A DNA stretch of 64,000 nt from Ignavibacteria bacterium (GTDB taxonomy: Bacteria; Bacteroidota; Ignavibacteria; Ignavibacteriales; SURF-24), in the NCBI GenBank assembly GCA_025612375.1, contig JAAXKN010000017.1, positions 22,621 through 86,620 on the forward strand, read 5' to 3'. Below the pieces are notes generated by a model, which was not told where the DNA came from, did no database searches, and saw only the letters and a list, made by a program, of their open reading frames with translations. Below, piece by piece: positions 54,112 to 63,921 of this stretch (position 1 is its first letter; every line of letters begins with the position of its first letter). A program made the translations under genes and the position numbers.

Positions 54112-55878
54112 ATGAATTTAAGAAGTATTCTTTCAGTTCTGGGCGGTGGTTCAGATGAAATTTCAGCGGATTATTTTAATGTCAATAAGATCAGAAAGGA
54201 TTTTCCCATACTCGGTCTGATGATAAAAGGAAAGAAACTCATTTATCTGGATAATGCTGCTACAACACAGAAACCCGAAATGGTTATTCAGTCAATTCAG
54301 GAGTATTATCATAAAGTTAATTCTAATATTAACAGGGGAGTGCATTACCTGAGCGAGCATGCAACACTGGCCTACGAAAATGCCAGAAGAAAGGTAAGAG
54401 ACTATATAAATGCTAAAGCGGCACATGAAATAATTTTCCTGAGGGGGGCCACCGAGGCCATTAACCTTGTCGCGTATTCCTACGGAAGGATGCACGTAAA
54501 GGAAGGTGACGAGGTCTTAATTACCGCAATGGAGCACCACGCAAATATTGTCCCCTGGCAGGTCCTCTGCAAAGAGAAAAATGCCGCCCTGAAGATTATA
54601 CCCATGGACGCAAACGGCGAACTGATACTCGATAACCTGGATAGCCTCATAAATGAAAAAACAAAAATTGTCTCCATAGTCCAGGTCTCAAACTCACTTG
54701 GCACAATAAACCCTGTAAAGACAATTATAGCCAAAGCCCACCAGAAGGGCGTCCCGGTTCTGGTTGACGGCTCACAGGGCATTCCGCACGGAAGCGTCGA
54801 CGTTCAGGACATGGATTGCGACTTTTATGTATTCTCCGGCCATAAGCTCTACGGCCCTACCGGCATCGGAGTCCTTTACGGCAAATCCGCACTCCTGGAC
54901 AGTATGGATCCTTATCAGACGGGCGGGGACATGATAAAGCTCGTTACGTTTGAAAATACGACGTATAACGACGTCCCCTACAAGTTTGAAGCGGGTACAC
55001 AGAATATTGAAGGTGCAATAGGGCTTGGTGCCGCAATAGACTACCTGAACTCAATTCCTTTCCAGCAGGCAATTCGCCATGAGCACGAGCTTCTTTATTA
55101 TGCCGAAAACAGGATCCGTGAACTGGAAGGTATTCAGATAATCGGAAATGCAAAGAAAAAAGCTCCCGTAATTTCACTCGTAATGGACGGGCTCCACCCG
55201 CACGACATAGGCACCCTGCTAGACGCCGACGGCATTGCAATACGCACGGGTCACCATTGCACGCAGCCTGTAATGCAGTTCTTCAAGGTCCCGGCTACGG
55301 CAAGAATTTCCATAGCATTCTATAATACCAAAGAGGAGATCGACCAGCTCGTCTGCAGCCTCAGGAAAGTAATGGAATTCAAGCAGACCGGCAGCCGCCA
55401 GAGCCTGCAGAGTGAAAGGATAAATGAGATTTACCAGGAAACAATTGTTGAACACGACCGCAACCCGAGAAATTTCAAGGTCTGCTTCGAATGCAGCCAC
55501 AGCGACGAGGGCTTTAACCCCTTCTGCGGCGACCACATTGTCCTCTACCTGAACATTGAAAACAACGTCATCAGGGATATAACATTCCAGGGAGAGCTTT
55601 GTGCAATATCAAAGTCCTCGGCTTCAATAATGACGGGTATGCTCATGGGTAAAACCCTCAAAGAGGCAGAAGGAATGTATAATAAATTTCACAGCGCATT
55701 TAATTCAGGAAATGTCACGAAAATAAAAAACGGAAACCTGGGAGAACTTGCCATTTTCTCAAGCATACAGAATTCGCCGGCCAGAATGAAATGTGCTTAT
55801 CTGCCCTGGCAGACGATGACAAACCTGATAAGCCATATTGGAACGCTTACGGCTGAACAGCATAACTATGAAGTGTAG
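54112..55878 (+). CDS. Cysteine desulfurase SufS fused to SufU scaffold
   Basis: A 588-residue fusion. Residues ~20-420 are a group II cysteine desulfurase: 'IYLDNAATTQKPE', 'GATEAINLVAYSY', 'AMEHHANIVPWQ', the PLP lysine in 'SGHKLYGPTGIG' (K245), and the sulfur-carrying cysteine in 'RTGHHCTQPVM' (C383). After a ~20-residue linker, residues ~436-588 are SufU-like: 'IYQETIVEHDRNPRNF', 'NPFCGDH' (C472), 'GELCAISKSSASIMTG' (C497) and 'ARMKCAYLPW' (C561). These match the three conserved cysteines plus Asp of SufU. SufU normally accepts persulfide from SufS, so the fusion ties donor and acceptor in one chain. A CBS-type enzyme follows. Confidence 0.93.
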   Translation: MNLRSILSVLGGGSDEISADYFNVNKIRKDFPILGLMIKGKKLIYLDNAATTQKPEMVIQSIQEYYHKVNSNINRGVHYLSEHATLAYENARRKVRDYINAKAAHEIIFLRGATEAINLVAYSYGRMHVKEGDEVLITAMEHHANIVPWQVLCKEKNAALKIIPMDANGELILDNLDSLINEKTKIVSIVQVSNSLGTINPVKTIIAKAHQKGVPVLVDGSQGIPHGSVDVQDMDCDFYVFSGHKLYGPTGIGVLYGKSALLDSMDPYQTGGDMIKLVTFENTTYNDVPYKFEAGTQNIEGAIGLGAAIDYLNSIPFQQAIRHEHELLYYAENRIRELEGIQIIGNAKKKAPVISLVMDGLHPHDIGTLLDADGIAIRTGHHCTQPVMQFFKVPATARISIAFYNTKEEIDQLVCSLRKVMEFKQTGSRQSLQSERINEIYQETIVEHDRNPRNFKVCFECSHSDEGFNPFCGDHIVLYLNIENNVIRDITFQGELCAISKSSASIMTGMLMGKTLKEAEGMYNKFHSAFNSGNVTKIKNGNLGELAIFSSIQNSPARMKCAYLPWQTMTNLISHIGTLTAEQHNYEV

Positions 55879-55962
55879 GGCTCAGTCAGACGGTAAATTT
55901 TGATGATAATGATATTTGATGATTATGAAAGGGGAATGATACGATTATTAAGGAGAGCAAAG

Positions 55963-56970
55963 ATGGACGTAAAAGAAAGTATTCTGGAGATCATTGGTAA
56001 TACACCACTGGTGCGTGTTAAGAAACTTACAAAGCACTTAAAACCTCAGATATTAGCCAAAGTAGAATTCTGCAATCCGGGCGGAAGCATTAAAGACCGT
56101 ATAGGCGTTACACTGATAGAGGATGCCGAAGCCCGTGGAATCTTAAAGCCGGGCGGCATTGTCGTAGAGGCCACGAGCGGAAATACAGGCATCGGCCTTG
56201 CACTCGTGGCTACGGTCAAGGGATACAAATCAGTATTCGTTATGACGGACAAGGTCTGCTGCGAAAAATCAAACTACCTCAAAGCCCTGGGGGCGGAAGT
56301 AGTTATCGTACGCGACGGTTACGATAGAGATGATCCGAACCACTATGTCAACGTGGCAAAACGGATAGCAAAAAACACCCCCAACTCAATCTATATAAAC
56401 CAGTATTCCAATCCTGCAAACCCGGAGGCTCACTACAGAACTACGGGCCCCGAGATCTGGCGCCAAACCGACGGCAAAGTGACGCATTTTGTTGCCGCAA
56501 TCGGTACCGGCGGCACCATAAGCGGAACGGGAAAGTTCCTCAAGGAAATGAACCCAAACATTAAGGTTATTGCAGCAGACCCCGTGGGATCTGTCTTCAA
56601 AGACTATTTTGACCACGGGCTCAGAACCGGCAGCGCCCCTTACCTCGTCGAGGCTATCGGGCAGAACTACATCCCGGAAAATGTGAAATTTCAGTATATA
56701 GATGAAGTAATAAATGTAACGGATCATGACTCCTTCAATACAGCCAGGCTCCTTACACACGAGGAGGGAATATTCTGCGGCGGAAGCACCGGCACAATCT
56801 TTCACGCGGTCCTGAAGGTTGCCGAAAAGCTGGACGAGAACGCCGTAATAGTGTTCCCCATTTGCGACACGGGTGAAAGATACCTTACAAAATTCCATAA
56901 CGACGACTGGATGCGGGAAAAACTTACGGCAGTTGAGGACCATGAGACAACTTTTTCTGGAATTCTGTGA
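55963..56970 (+). CDS. Cystathionine beta-synthase-type PLP enzyme (or cysteine synthase)
   Basis: The start is placed at 55963, after AAGGAGAGCAAAG. A frame from 55900 adds 21 non-conserved residues. The 335-residue fold-II PLP enzyme has its lysine in '[10 protein letters not shown]' (K44), '[12 protein letters not shown]', '[15 protein letters not shown]' and '[10 protein letters not shown]'. The sequence around '[16 protein letters not shown]' and '[16 protein letters not shown]' is closer to cystathionine beta-synthase than to bacterial CysK, but the regulatory CBS-domain pair is absent. It would make cystathionine from serine and homocysteine, or cysteine from an activated serine. It lies 84 bases after the SufS-SufU fusion, linking cysteine supply with its desulfuration. 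Confidence 0.85.
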   Translation: MDVKESILEIIGNTPLVRVKKLTKHLKPQILAKVEFCNPGGSIKDRIGVTLIEDAEARGILKPGGIVVEATSGNTGIGLALVATVKGYKSVFVMTDKVCCEKSNYLKALGAEVVIVRDGYDRDDPNHYVNVAKRIAKNTPNSIYINQYSNPANPEAHYRTTGPEIWRQTDGKVTHFVAAIGTGGTISGTGKFLKEMNPNIKVIAADPVGSVFKDYFDHGLRTGSAPYLVEAIGQNYIPENVKFQYIDEVINVTDHDSFNTARLLTHEEGIFCGGSTGTIFHAVLKVAEKLDENAVIVFPICDTGERYLTKFHNDDWMREKLTAVEDHETTFSGIL

Positions 56971-57055
56971 AAAATATTGTGAAAAGTTTTATGAAACCAT
57001 TAAACAGAAGATGCAGGTAATACCGAAAGAATGAATAAATTAAAGAGGTCACACC

Positions 57056-59434
57056 ATGAGAGGTCCAGCTAAAATTATAGTCTTGCTTGCAGCATTTTTT
57101 ATCCCGTTTTCGTTACAGGCCCAGCTTAACGGAAATAAAACTATTGACCCCAACGGCAGCGGGGCAGACAACTACAAATCATTTAATGAGGCCATCCAGG
57201 CGCTCAATGCACAGGGCACAACAGAAGGCGTTACATTCCTCGTCGCCTCGGGTACATACAACGAGCCCAAGCCGCTCAGAATTGAAATTAAGAATAATAA
57301 ACCACAGCAGAACTCACGCGCTGTGTTTAAGCCCGCCCCGGGTGCAACGGTTGTGCTTAATGTAATGGGGCAGGATACGTCAATGTTTGCCATAAGAATC
57401 GGCAGGCCGGGCGAGACAACAGACTATATAACAATTGACGGCTCTAACGCCTCTTATACGCGCGACATGACCATCATTGCCGGCGACAGCAGGTACGGCA
57501 CGGAACCCATCGATATCTATGGCGACTTTATTACAATTAAGAACTGCGTCATACAGGCAAAGGGTAAAGGAAACGTATGGACAGATGAGGATATGGGCAT
57601 CATTCTCAGAAACGCACTTCCGACGGCCGACTACTGCCTGATTGAAAACAACAAGGTGTCTTCTGTTAATGCGGTCATTTTGGGAAAAGATACCCTTAAC
57701 ATCCAGACCGGAAACATTATACGCGGCAACGAGATACACTTTTATCACAAAGGGATCTATGCCAATAAGGTGTCGGATATAGTTATAGAAGGCAACGAAG
57801 TCGTTGGCGACCTGAGGGCTCAATACCCGCTCCTTCCGGTCTATGGAATTCACGTCGGCACAAACCAGGGTAATAACCAGGGCATCATTATCCGGAAAAA
57901 TAACGTAACCAACCTGGGCACAAATAACGGCACAACAGCAGGAAGGCGCGTAAGGGGAATCCATACATACGGGCCCGGCAGCTATACAATTAATGCCAAC
58001 AGGATACATGACCTCTTTAACGCTACAGCCGATACGGGCAACTTCCAGCCCGCGGTCTTCGGCATTCAGCTCGAGGCGGGCAGCGTATATTCTACTTATA
58101 AAGTTTATAACAATATGGTCTATGGCTTCAGGGACAGCGACAACATTAACGGGCGCCTGGGTACAATTGTTACAACCGGAATTGACGTCCCTACGGCGGG
58201 AATTGTTGAGGTTTATAACAATACCATATATATAGAAGAAACAGAAAGGGACTATCATGAAACGCAGTGCATCTACATAGGCCCAATGGCCCAGGGCAGC
58301 ATGATAGACCTGAAGAACAATATCTTCTACAACGGAAACTCAAGCCCTAATGCCAAAAGCTGGTCAATTTACAGAACACCTGCCATGAAAGGCAGCATGA
58401 CGAGCGACTTTAACCTCATCTATGTCGACGGCTCACAGAACTCATTTGTCGCCTTCTGCGGCAAAGGCATCAGGGCAACAATCAGGGACTGGACAAGCGT
58501 TACCTCGTGGGACCCGCATTCAATCAGCATAAACCCCGGATTTGCTTCACCCTCTGAGGTTTCAATTTCTCCTGAAAGCTGGGTTGTTAACGGCCAGGGC
58601 TTTCCTAACTTTTCAAATTCAGAGGACATAAACGGCATTATCCGTTCGACTAATATTGCTGATGGAGGCTGTGACATCGGAGCAAGCGAGTACACCCCTC
58701 TGGGCAGCGCCGCGGCTGCACCCGTTAGAAGCTCATCCGGCGACACAACTATCTTTATCGGTGTCGATGGAAAGAGGGTGGCGGAAATAATCTGGTCAGG
58801 CACATCCTGGCCCGAGCAGGTTTTACTTACCTATACTCCGGGACAAAGGGCTCTCAGCAACTCAGGTATACTGAGCAGAAAAGGTATAGACCGCATGTTT
58901 AACTTTTCTTTCCCCGGCAGCCTGGGCTCCGGATGGGCTGCCGATGTAAGACTTTTCTATAATGACGGCACTGAGCTCAGAGGCTACAATGAAAGTGACC
59001 TTGTTGTAAACAGGAGGCCCACAGAAGGCGACGGCACCTGGACTGCCGAGGCCACAACGATTGATACCGCAAGGCACTGTGCCCGCTTTATGACAAATTC
59101 CCTCGGCGTGTATACTCTTATTGACAAAAACATGAGCCCTATGCCGGTTAGAAAAAATTCTCCTGCAAATCCTGTCTATGCGCTTGAACAGAATTATCCG
59201 AATCCTTTTAACCCGTCAACAAAAATTCAGTATTCGCTCAGCCAGGACGGAAGGGCAAGGCTTACTCTTTTTAACAGCATAGGACAGGCGGTTAAGGTGG
59301 TAATGGATGAAATGAAAGCCAAAGGAAACTATGAAATAATTCTTAATTGCCAGGACCTGCCTGCCGGCATTTATTTCTACCAGCTCCAGAGCGGGAATTT
59401 CAGGGAAACGAAAAAGTTTGTTCTTTTGAAGTAA
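57056..59434 (+). CDS. Secreted parallel beta-helix protein with T9SS sorting domain
   Basis: A 792-residue protein with a signal peptide ending 'SLQAQ' (about residue 22). A long right-handed beta-helix of pectate-lyase/Disaggregatase type covers about 40-480, marked by repeated Asn-rich turns ('ITIKNCVIQAKGKGN', 'IVIEGNEVVGD', 'GIIIRKNNVTNLG', 'VEVYNNTIYIEE'). A beta domain follows at about 560-690. The C-terminal type A sorting domain begins 'LEQNYPNPFNPST' and ends 'TKKFVLLK'. The beta-helix suggests polysaccharide binding or cleavage, but no catalytic residues were identified. It should be exported by the type IX system. Confidence 0.88.
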   Translation: MRGPAKIIVLLAAFFIPFSLQAQLNGNKTIDPNGSGADNYKSFNEAIQALNAQGTTEGVTFLVASGTYNEPKPLRIEIKNNKPQQNSRAVFKPAPGATVVLNVMGQDTSMFAIRIGRPGETTDYITIDGSNASYTRDMTIIAGDSRYGTEPIDIYGDFITIKNCVIQAKGKGNVWTDEDMGIILRNALPTADYCLIENNKVSSVNAVILGKDTLNIQTGNIIRGNEIHFYHKGIYANKVSDIVIEGNEVVGDLRAQYPLLPVYGIHVGTNQGNNQGIIIRKNNVTNLGTNNGTTAGRRVRGIHTYGPGSYTINANRIHDLFNATADTGNFQPAVFGIQLEAGSVYSTYKVYNNMVYGFRDSDNINGRLGTIVTTGIDVPTAGIVEVYNNTIYIEETERDYHETQCIYIGPMAQGSMIDLKNNIFYNGNSSPNAKSWSIYRTPAMKGSMTSDFNLIYVDGSQNSFVAFCGKGIRATIRDWTSVTSWDPHSISINPGFASPSEVSISPESWVVNGQGFPNFSNSEDINGIIRSTNIADGGCDIGASEYTPLGSAAAAPVRSSSGDTTIFIGVDGKRVAEIIWSGTSWPEQVLLTYTPGQRALSNSGILSRKGIDRMFNFSFPGSLGSGWAADVRLFYNDGTELRGYNESDLVVNRRPTEGDGTWTAEATTIDTARHCARFMTNSLGVYTLIDKNMSPMPVRKNSPANPVYALEQNYPNPFNPSTKIQYSLSQDGRARLTLFNSIGQAVKVVMDEMKAKGNYEIILNCQDLPAGIYFYQLQSGNFRETKKFVLLK

Positions 59435-59464
59435 AGTGATCTGACTCTTTTGAGAATGTGAATT

Positions 59465-59510
59465 AAAGAGAGGATGCTTTTTTAATGGGGGAAAGCCGCC
59501 CCTCTCTTTA
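59465..59510 (+). terminator. Hairpin after the beta-helix gene
   Basis: AAAGAGAGG (59465-59473) pairs with CCTCTCTTT (59501-59509). An inner GGGG/CCCC stem is also possible. The loop is long (27 bases) and no strong T-run follows. Confidence 0.5.
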
Positions 59511-59669
59511 GTTAAATATGCTAGATCTGCCTGCAATGCGCTCTGGTCTCATTTCCCGGTTCTCCGGACTCAGGGCTGAAATGATGTTTATGACGTAATG
59601 ATATGATGAGACTGCATTTGAACGTGTGTTTTTGGGATTGCTTAGAATGATAACAGAGGCTAAGGCAAA

Positions 59670-61328
59670 ATGAATCTCTTATTTATTTTTATAATAAGTT
59701 TGATTTTTACTGTTTTTACTACTCCATTTCTGATACGGTATTTAACCAAAATCAAAGTCGTGGATCTTCCCGGAAACAGGAGAATCCATACCGCAATTAT
59801 ACCCCGCATGGGAGGGCTGCTGATCTATCTCTCGGCTGCCCTTACGGTGGTGTTCCTTTCTGACGAGCTGGATTCAATAAGGCTCCTGATGGTGGCGGCA
59901 AACATTATCCTGATGATCGGATTTTTTGACGACATTCTCGGCCTCAGCTACATGGTCAAGATCTGGGGGCAGTTCCTTGCCTGCCTGCTTGTTCTCATTT
60001 ACCTCAATCAGCAGTACGTGGAACTGGTATACCTTGACGTTGCAGTTCCACATCCGCTGGATTATATCATCTTAATAGCCTTTATTGTCGGCGGCATAAA
60101 CGCCGTTAATTTTATGGATGGAATTGACGGCCTGGTAAGCGGCTTTTCAATCCTGGCTTTTTCTGTCATTCTGAGCCTTTCGGTTTTCTTCGGCTGCGAC
60201 ATACTTATTCTCTTATCGGTAAGCCTTATAGGCAGCCTACTGGGCTTCCTTAAATTTAACAGGTTCCCGGCTAAGATCTTCCTGGGGGATACAGGCTCAC
60301 TCATACTGGGATTTTTCCTTATAACCTCGTCCCTTTTCATCTCGGTTAAAATGAATAAAGGCGTGCTGGACCTGACCTTCCCGGCAATTCTGCTTGCCGT
60401 ACCCCTGACAGACGCCATAAGGGTTATAGCCGGAAGAATGCTCAGAAAGAAGAGCCCTTTTCTTCCCGATAAAACGCACCTTCACCACCTGATACTGGAG
60501 GTTACAGGTTCACAAAGGCTTACCGTTGCAATAATCGATTCTTATTCGGTTATCTTTGCCCTTATTGCAATTTACTACCTTACAGGCTCTCACACTCTGC
60601 CCTTAATATTATTTGCATTCTTTGTTGTGCTGCTCCTCTTTGCAGAGCCGGTTATATCTTTTCTGAATACCTACAGGAAGGAGATCTATAAAAGAAAGTT
60701 CTGGGCCGGAATGTGGAACAGGAACAATGAAATCATACAGAAATCATTTATTTACCTGACTTCACTTGCCCTTCTGCTGATCCTGATACTCTCCATACCC
60801 AACCATAATTCAATGGAAAATAATATACTCTGGGGGCTCCTTATTACTGGGCTTGCATTCTTTCTTATAGCCGCCAGGAATAAAAATATCTATAAAGGCG
60901 TCGATGACATTTTTATTTTCATGAACATCGCTGCCTTCTTCACAATTACAAGCCTAAACCATACGCTCCAGAGCCAGGTATTTGAAGGCAGCGAGGCCTT
61001 TAACTTCATCTCTGAAATGAGCTATTACATACTAACCTTTATAATTATGATATTCCTTATCGCCGACGGCACGGTATTCCCTCTGAAGAAGTTTAAGGTT
61101 AGCGATATGGACTATGCGCTCCTCATTTTTATTTTCCTGACCTTCTTTGTCGATTACCTAATTCCCTCGCACATCAACCAGGGCTTTAAGATATTTATTC
61201 TGGAAGCGCTCGTAATTTACCTCTGGTACAAGCTGGTGGTTTCATTCAAAGAGGAGATCAGGAGCCACATGTTCTACATGTCCTTTGCCATATCCTTCGC
61301 AATACTGATGAGGCTGCTCATTATCTGA
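59670..61328 (+). CDS. WecA/TagO-like undecaprenyl-phosphate sugar-1-phosphate transferase with extended C-terminus
   Basis: A 552-residue polytopic membrane enzyme. The first ~330 residues carry all marks of the MraY/WecA family: 'RIHTAIIPRMGGLLIYLS', 'MIGFFDDILGLSYMVKI' (catalytic DD near 92), 'AVNFMDGIDGLVSG', 'FLGDTGSLILGF' and 'LPDKTHLHHLIL'. It would transfer a sugar phosphate, usually GlcNAc-1-P, to undecaprenyl phosphate to start O-antigen or other surface glycans. The remaining ~220 residues add about six more helices not found in E. coli WecA (367 residues). No glycosyltransferase genes are adjacent. Confidence 0.9.
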   Translation: MNLLFIFIISLIFTVFTTPFLIRYLTKIKVVDLPGNRRIHTAIIPRMGGLLIYLSAALTVVFLSDELDSIRLLMVAANIILMIGFFDDILGLSYMVKIWGQFLACLLVLIYLNQQYVELVYLDVAVPHPLDYIILIAFIVGGINAVNFMDGIDGLVSGFSILAFSVILSLSVFFGCDILILLSVSLIGSLLGFLKFNRFPAKIFLGDTGSLILGFFLITSSLFISVKMNKGVLDLTFPAILLAVPLTDAIRVIAGRMLRKKSPFLPDKTHLHHLILEVTGSQRLTVAIIDSYSVIFALIAIYYLTGSHTLPLILFAFFVVLLLFAEPVISFLNTYRKEIYKRKFWAGMWNRNNEIIQKSFIYLTSLALLLILILSIPNHNSMENNILWGLLITGLAFFLIAARNKNIYKGVDDIFIFMNIAAFFTITSLNHTLQSQVFEGSEAFNFISEMSYYILTFIIMIFLIADGTVFPLKKFKVSDMDYALLIFIFLTFFVDYLIPSHINQGFKIFILEALVIYLWYKLVVSFKEEIRSHMFYMSFAISFAILMRLLII

Positions 61329-61524
61329 AGAATAAAATACTGCCTTCATCTTAAAAACAAAAACCGGTGTTTCCCCGGAATTTACCTCACGGCCGCTCAG
61401 AAGCTATTCCGTCCGCATAACTGCCAATAAATCCATTCGACACTATTTTGAAACCTCACTGGATCCCAAAGCGTCTATTCATGTATAAAGAGTGGTAATC
61501 TCTGCATAAATCACAAGAGGAAGC

Positions 61525-63765
61525 ATGAAAAACTCAAAATTCTATATTATTGCCTTAATGTCCGTCTCACTCATATCGCTGGAAATAGTCTGGACCAGAA
61601 TATTTTCAGCAGAATTTTATTATACGTTCGCATTCCTGATCTTGTCGCTCTCCATACTGGGCCTCGGCCTTGGGGCTCTTTCCCTCCGCTTGTTCGAAAG
61701 GCCGTTTAAGGGCCGTAACGCGGCGGGATTTCTCCTCCTTGCGGCGTCCCTGCTTGCACTTGCGGGCCCTTCCGTAGTGCTTAATATTAAGCTCGACTTC
61801 TCCCGTCTTTTTACGGCGGGTGAAATGGTGTGGAAATTTATTCTGACCGTAATCCTCTTAAGCTCTTCATTTTTCTTTGCAGGCATTGCACTGGCAAAAC
61901 TCTTCAGGGATAACTACGGCGATATGCCGAGGCTCTATATGGCAGATCTTTTAGGGGCCGCTTCAGGCGCGCTCCTGGCTATCTTGCTCATGAATTCTTT
62001 CAGTACCCCTTGGGCATCATTCCTGATCTGCCTGCCGCTTATTATTGCGTCTTTCCTTTCTTTCGAAAAATGGTACAGGTACTTTAACCTTGTGCCTTTA
62101 GCCCTGATGTTTATACTTATCAGCTGCTCTCACACGCTGCTTAATCCGCCAAGAAAAGAAAGGGCCCCTGTTGTCTACCAGTACTGGGACTCTATGGCGA
62201 AAATCAAGATTTACAAATATGGCGAAGATTCACGCGGCATTAATATTGACAACATGGCTAACACTCCCGTGCACCGCTTCGATGGAAACTGGAACCGCCC
62301 TGACTCCATGAAATTCGACTTCGGGCTCTTCAGCCTCAAGAATTTCATTAAATGCAAAAATAACTGTACTGTTCTTTCCCTTGGCGCCGGCGGGGGAGGC
62401 GAAGTGCTGCAGGCTTTGCAGGAAGGGGCAAAGGAAATCCATGCCGTTGAGGTAAACCCTAAGATCAACAGCATGCTCCTGGACGGTGAGCTCTCCACCT
62501 TTTCAGGAAACATATACAGCGATCCCCGCGTAAAGGTAATTACCGAAGACGGCCGCACGTATGTAAGAAGGTTCAGAAATAAATTTGACCTTATTACCTC
62601 TTTCAGCTCTAACACTTTTGCGGCCCTTGCCTCCGGGTCATTTGCGCTTGCTGAAAATTATCTTTTTACAACTGAGGCCTTTGAGGACTACTATAATGCA
62701 CTTACAGAAAAAGGCATCTTCTATATGGAGCACCAGATGTATATGCCTAAGGTTGTAAGCGAGGTAATTGAAGCCCTCGATAAGGCCGGCGTCAGGAACC
62801 CGCGTCAGCACATTGCGGTCTACGACCTTCCTAAATATCACAGGAACCTTTTGATACTGTCTAAGGAACCTTTAACAAGAGACTTTATTGATACTGCCGT
62901 GGTAAAACTTAATAAGGAGACTTCTCCTTTTATAAAGCTTTTATACCCGGCACCGGATTCAGTAAAAGGAAACCTTATTAACAAGATCGTCTCAAACGGC
63001 TGGAAAACCGAGGCCCTGAGATCTCAGATAGATATCAGCCCCTGTAACGACGACAAGCCTTACATAGCTCAGCTTGGGCTCTGGAAGAATGTGGAATTTG
63101 CCAAGCTGAAGGAAATCTCTCCCTATGAGTTCCGGGGCTTCCCGATCTCAAAGCTCATAATTTCCACCATACTCCTTATAATATGTATCCTTGTTCTTCC
63201 TTTAATGCTTCTGCCTTACCTGAAGAAAAGCGGCAAGCTGAAGGCTGCCCCCTGGCTCTACTTTTTTACCATTGGCGCGGCTTTTATGATTGTTGAGGTG
63301 GTGCTGATACAGAGATATACCCTTTTTATAGGCGCTTCATCATACAGCTTTGTTGTAATTCTCCTTACGCTTCTGCTGAGTTCAGGCGTGGGAAGCCGCT
63401 TTTCTTCGCGCTTTAACGACCGCGTGCCTTTTTACTGCATAGTAATTCTCTTAATGCTCGAGGTAACGCTCTTCAGGCCTTTTACCGGCCTCTTAACGGG
63501 CTTTAGCCTCATACCCCGTGTGATTATATCAATGATCTTAATTGCGCCTCTGGGATTCTTTATGGGAATGCCTTTCCCCAAAGCCGCACAGAAGGTCGGG
63601 GAACTGATTGACTGGGGTTTTGCCGTAAACGGCGTGGCCTCGGTAATAGGTTCGACGGCAATCATTTTAATTACAATCAACTACGGGTTTAACGTGGCTA
63701 TGTTGCTGGGCGCACTCCTTTATTTCTCGGCCTACCTCCTTATGAACAGGCTTAAAGGGTGGTAG
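61525..63765 (+). CDS. Membrane-embedded spermidine-synthase-like protein
   Basis: A 746-residue protein with six or seven helices at about residues 5-210. A soluble Rossmann methyltransferase-like domain of the spermidine synthase group covers about 220-500, and about seven more helices lie at 545-745. The nucleotide-binding motif is 'VLSLGAGGGGEVLQA', followed by 'IHAVEVNPKINSM', 'VITEDGRTYVR' and 'FDLITSFSSNTF'. Such fused proteins are widespread in bacteria. Polyamine synthesis is not proven for them, and the acidic gatekeeping residues of true SpeE are only partly visible. AAGAGGAAGC precedes the ATG. Confidence 0.82.
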   Translation: MKNSKFYIIALMSVSLISLEIVWTRIFSAEFYYTFAFLILSLSILGLGLGALSLRLFERPFKGRNAAGFLLLAASLLALAGPSVVLNIKLDFSRLFTAGEMVWKFILTVILLSSSFFFAGIALAKLFRDNYGDMPRLYMADLLGAASGALLAILLMNSFSTPWASFLICLPLIIASFLSFEKWYRYFNLVPLALMFILISCSHTLLNPPRKERAPVVYQYWDSMAKIKIYKYGEDSRGINIDNMANTPVHRFDGNWNRPDSMKFDFGLFSLKNFIKCKNNCTVLSLGAGGGGEVLQALQEGAKEIHAVEVNPKINSMLLDGELSTFSGNIYSDPRVKVITEDGRTYVRRFRNKFDLITSFSSNTFAALASGSFALAENYLFTTEAFEDYYNALTEKGIFYMEHQMYMPKVVSEVIEALDKAGVRNPRQHIAVYDLPKYHRNLLILSKEPLTRDFIDTAVVKLNKETSPFIKLLYPAPDSVKGNLINKIVSNGWKTEALRSQIDISPCNDDKPYIAQLGLWKNVEFAKLKEISPYEFRGFPISKLIISTILLIICILVLPLMLLPYLKKSGKLKAAPWLYFFTIGAAFMIVEVVLIQRYTLFIGASSYSFVVILLTLLLSSGVGSRFSSRFNDRVPFYCIVILLMLEVTLFRPFTGLLTGFSLIPRVIISMILIAPLGFFMGMPFPKAAQKVGELIDWGFAVNGVASVIGSTAIILITINYGFNVAMLLGALLYFSAYLLMNRLKGW

Positions 63766-63830
63766 TAAAGACTAATAGTGCACGCCCATATTAAAAAATT
63801 TTCTTCATGCATACCTCAACCCCGAAAAAG

Positions 63831-63870
63831 CCTCTCTTCCCTTAAAAATCAAGGGGGAGAGGTTTTTTTT
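63831..63870 (+). terminator. Terminator after the spermidine-synthase-like gene
   Basis: CCTCTCTTCCCTT (63831-63843) pairs imperfectly with AAGGGGGAGAGG (63851-63862) and is followed by a T8 tract. Confidence 0.85.
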
Positions 63871-63921
63871 ATTATGAAGTTTGGAAAAGGGCTGAATATT
63901 TTATAATTTATCTGGTGACTT

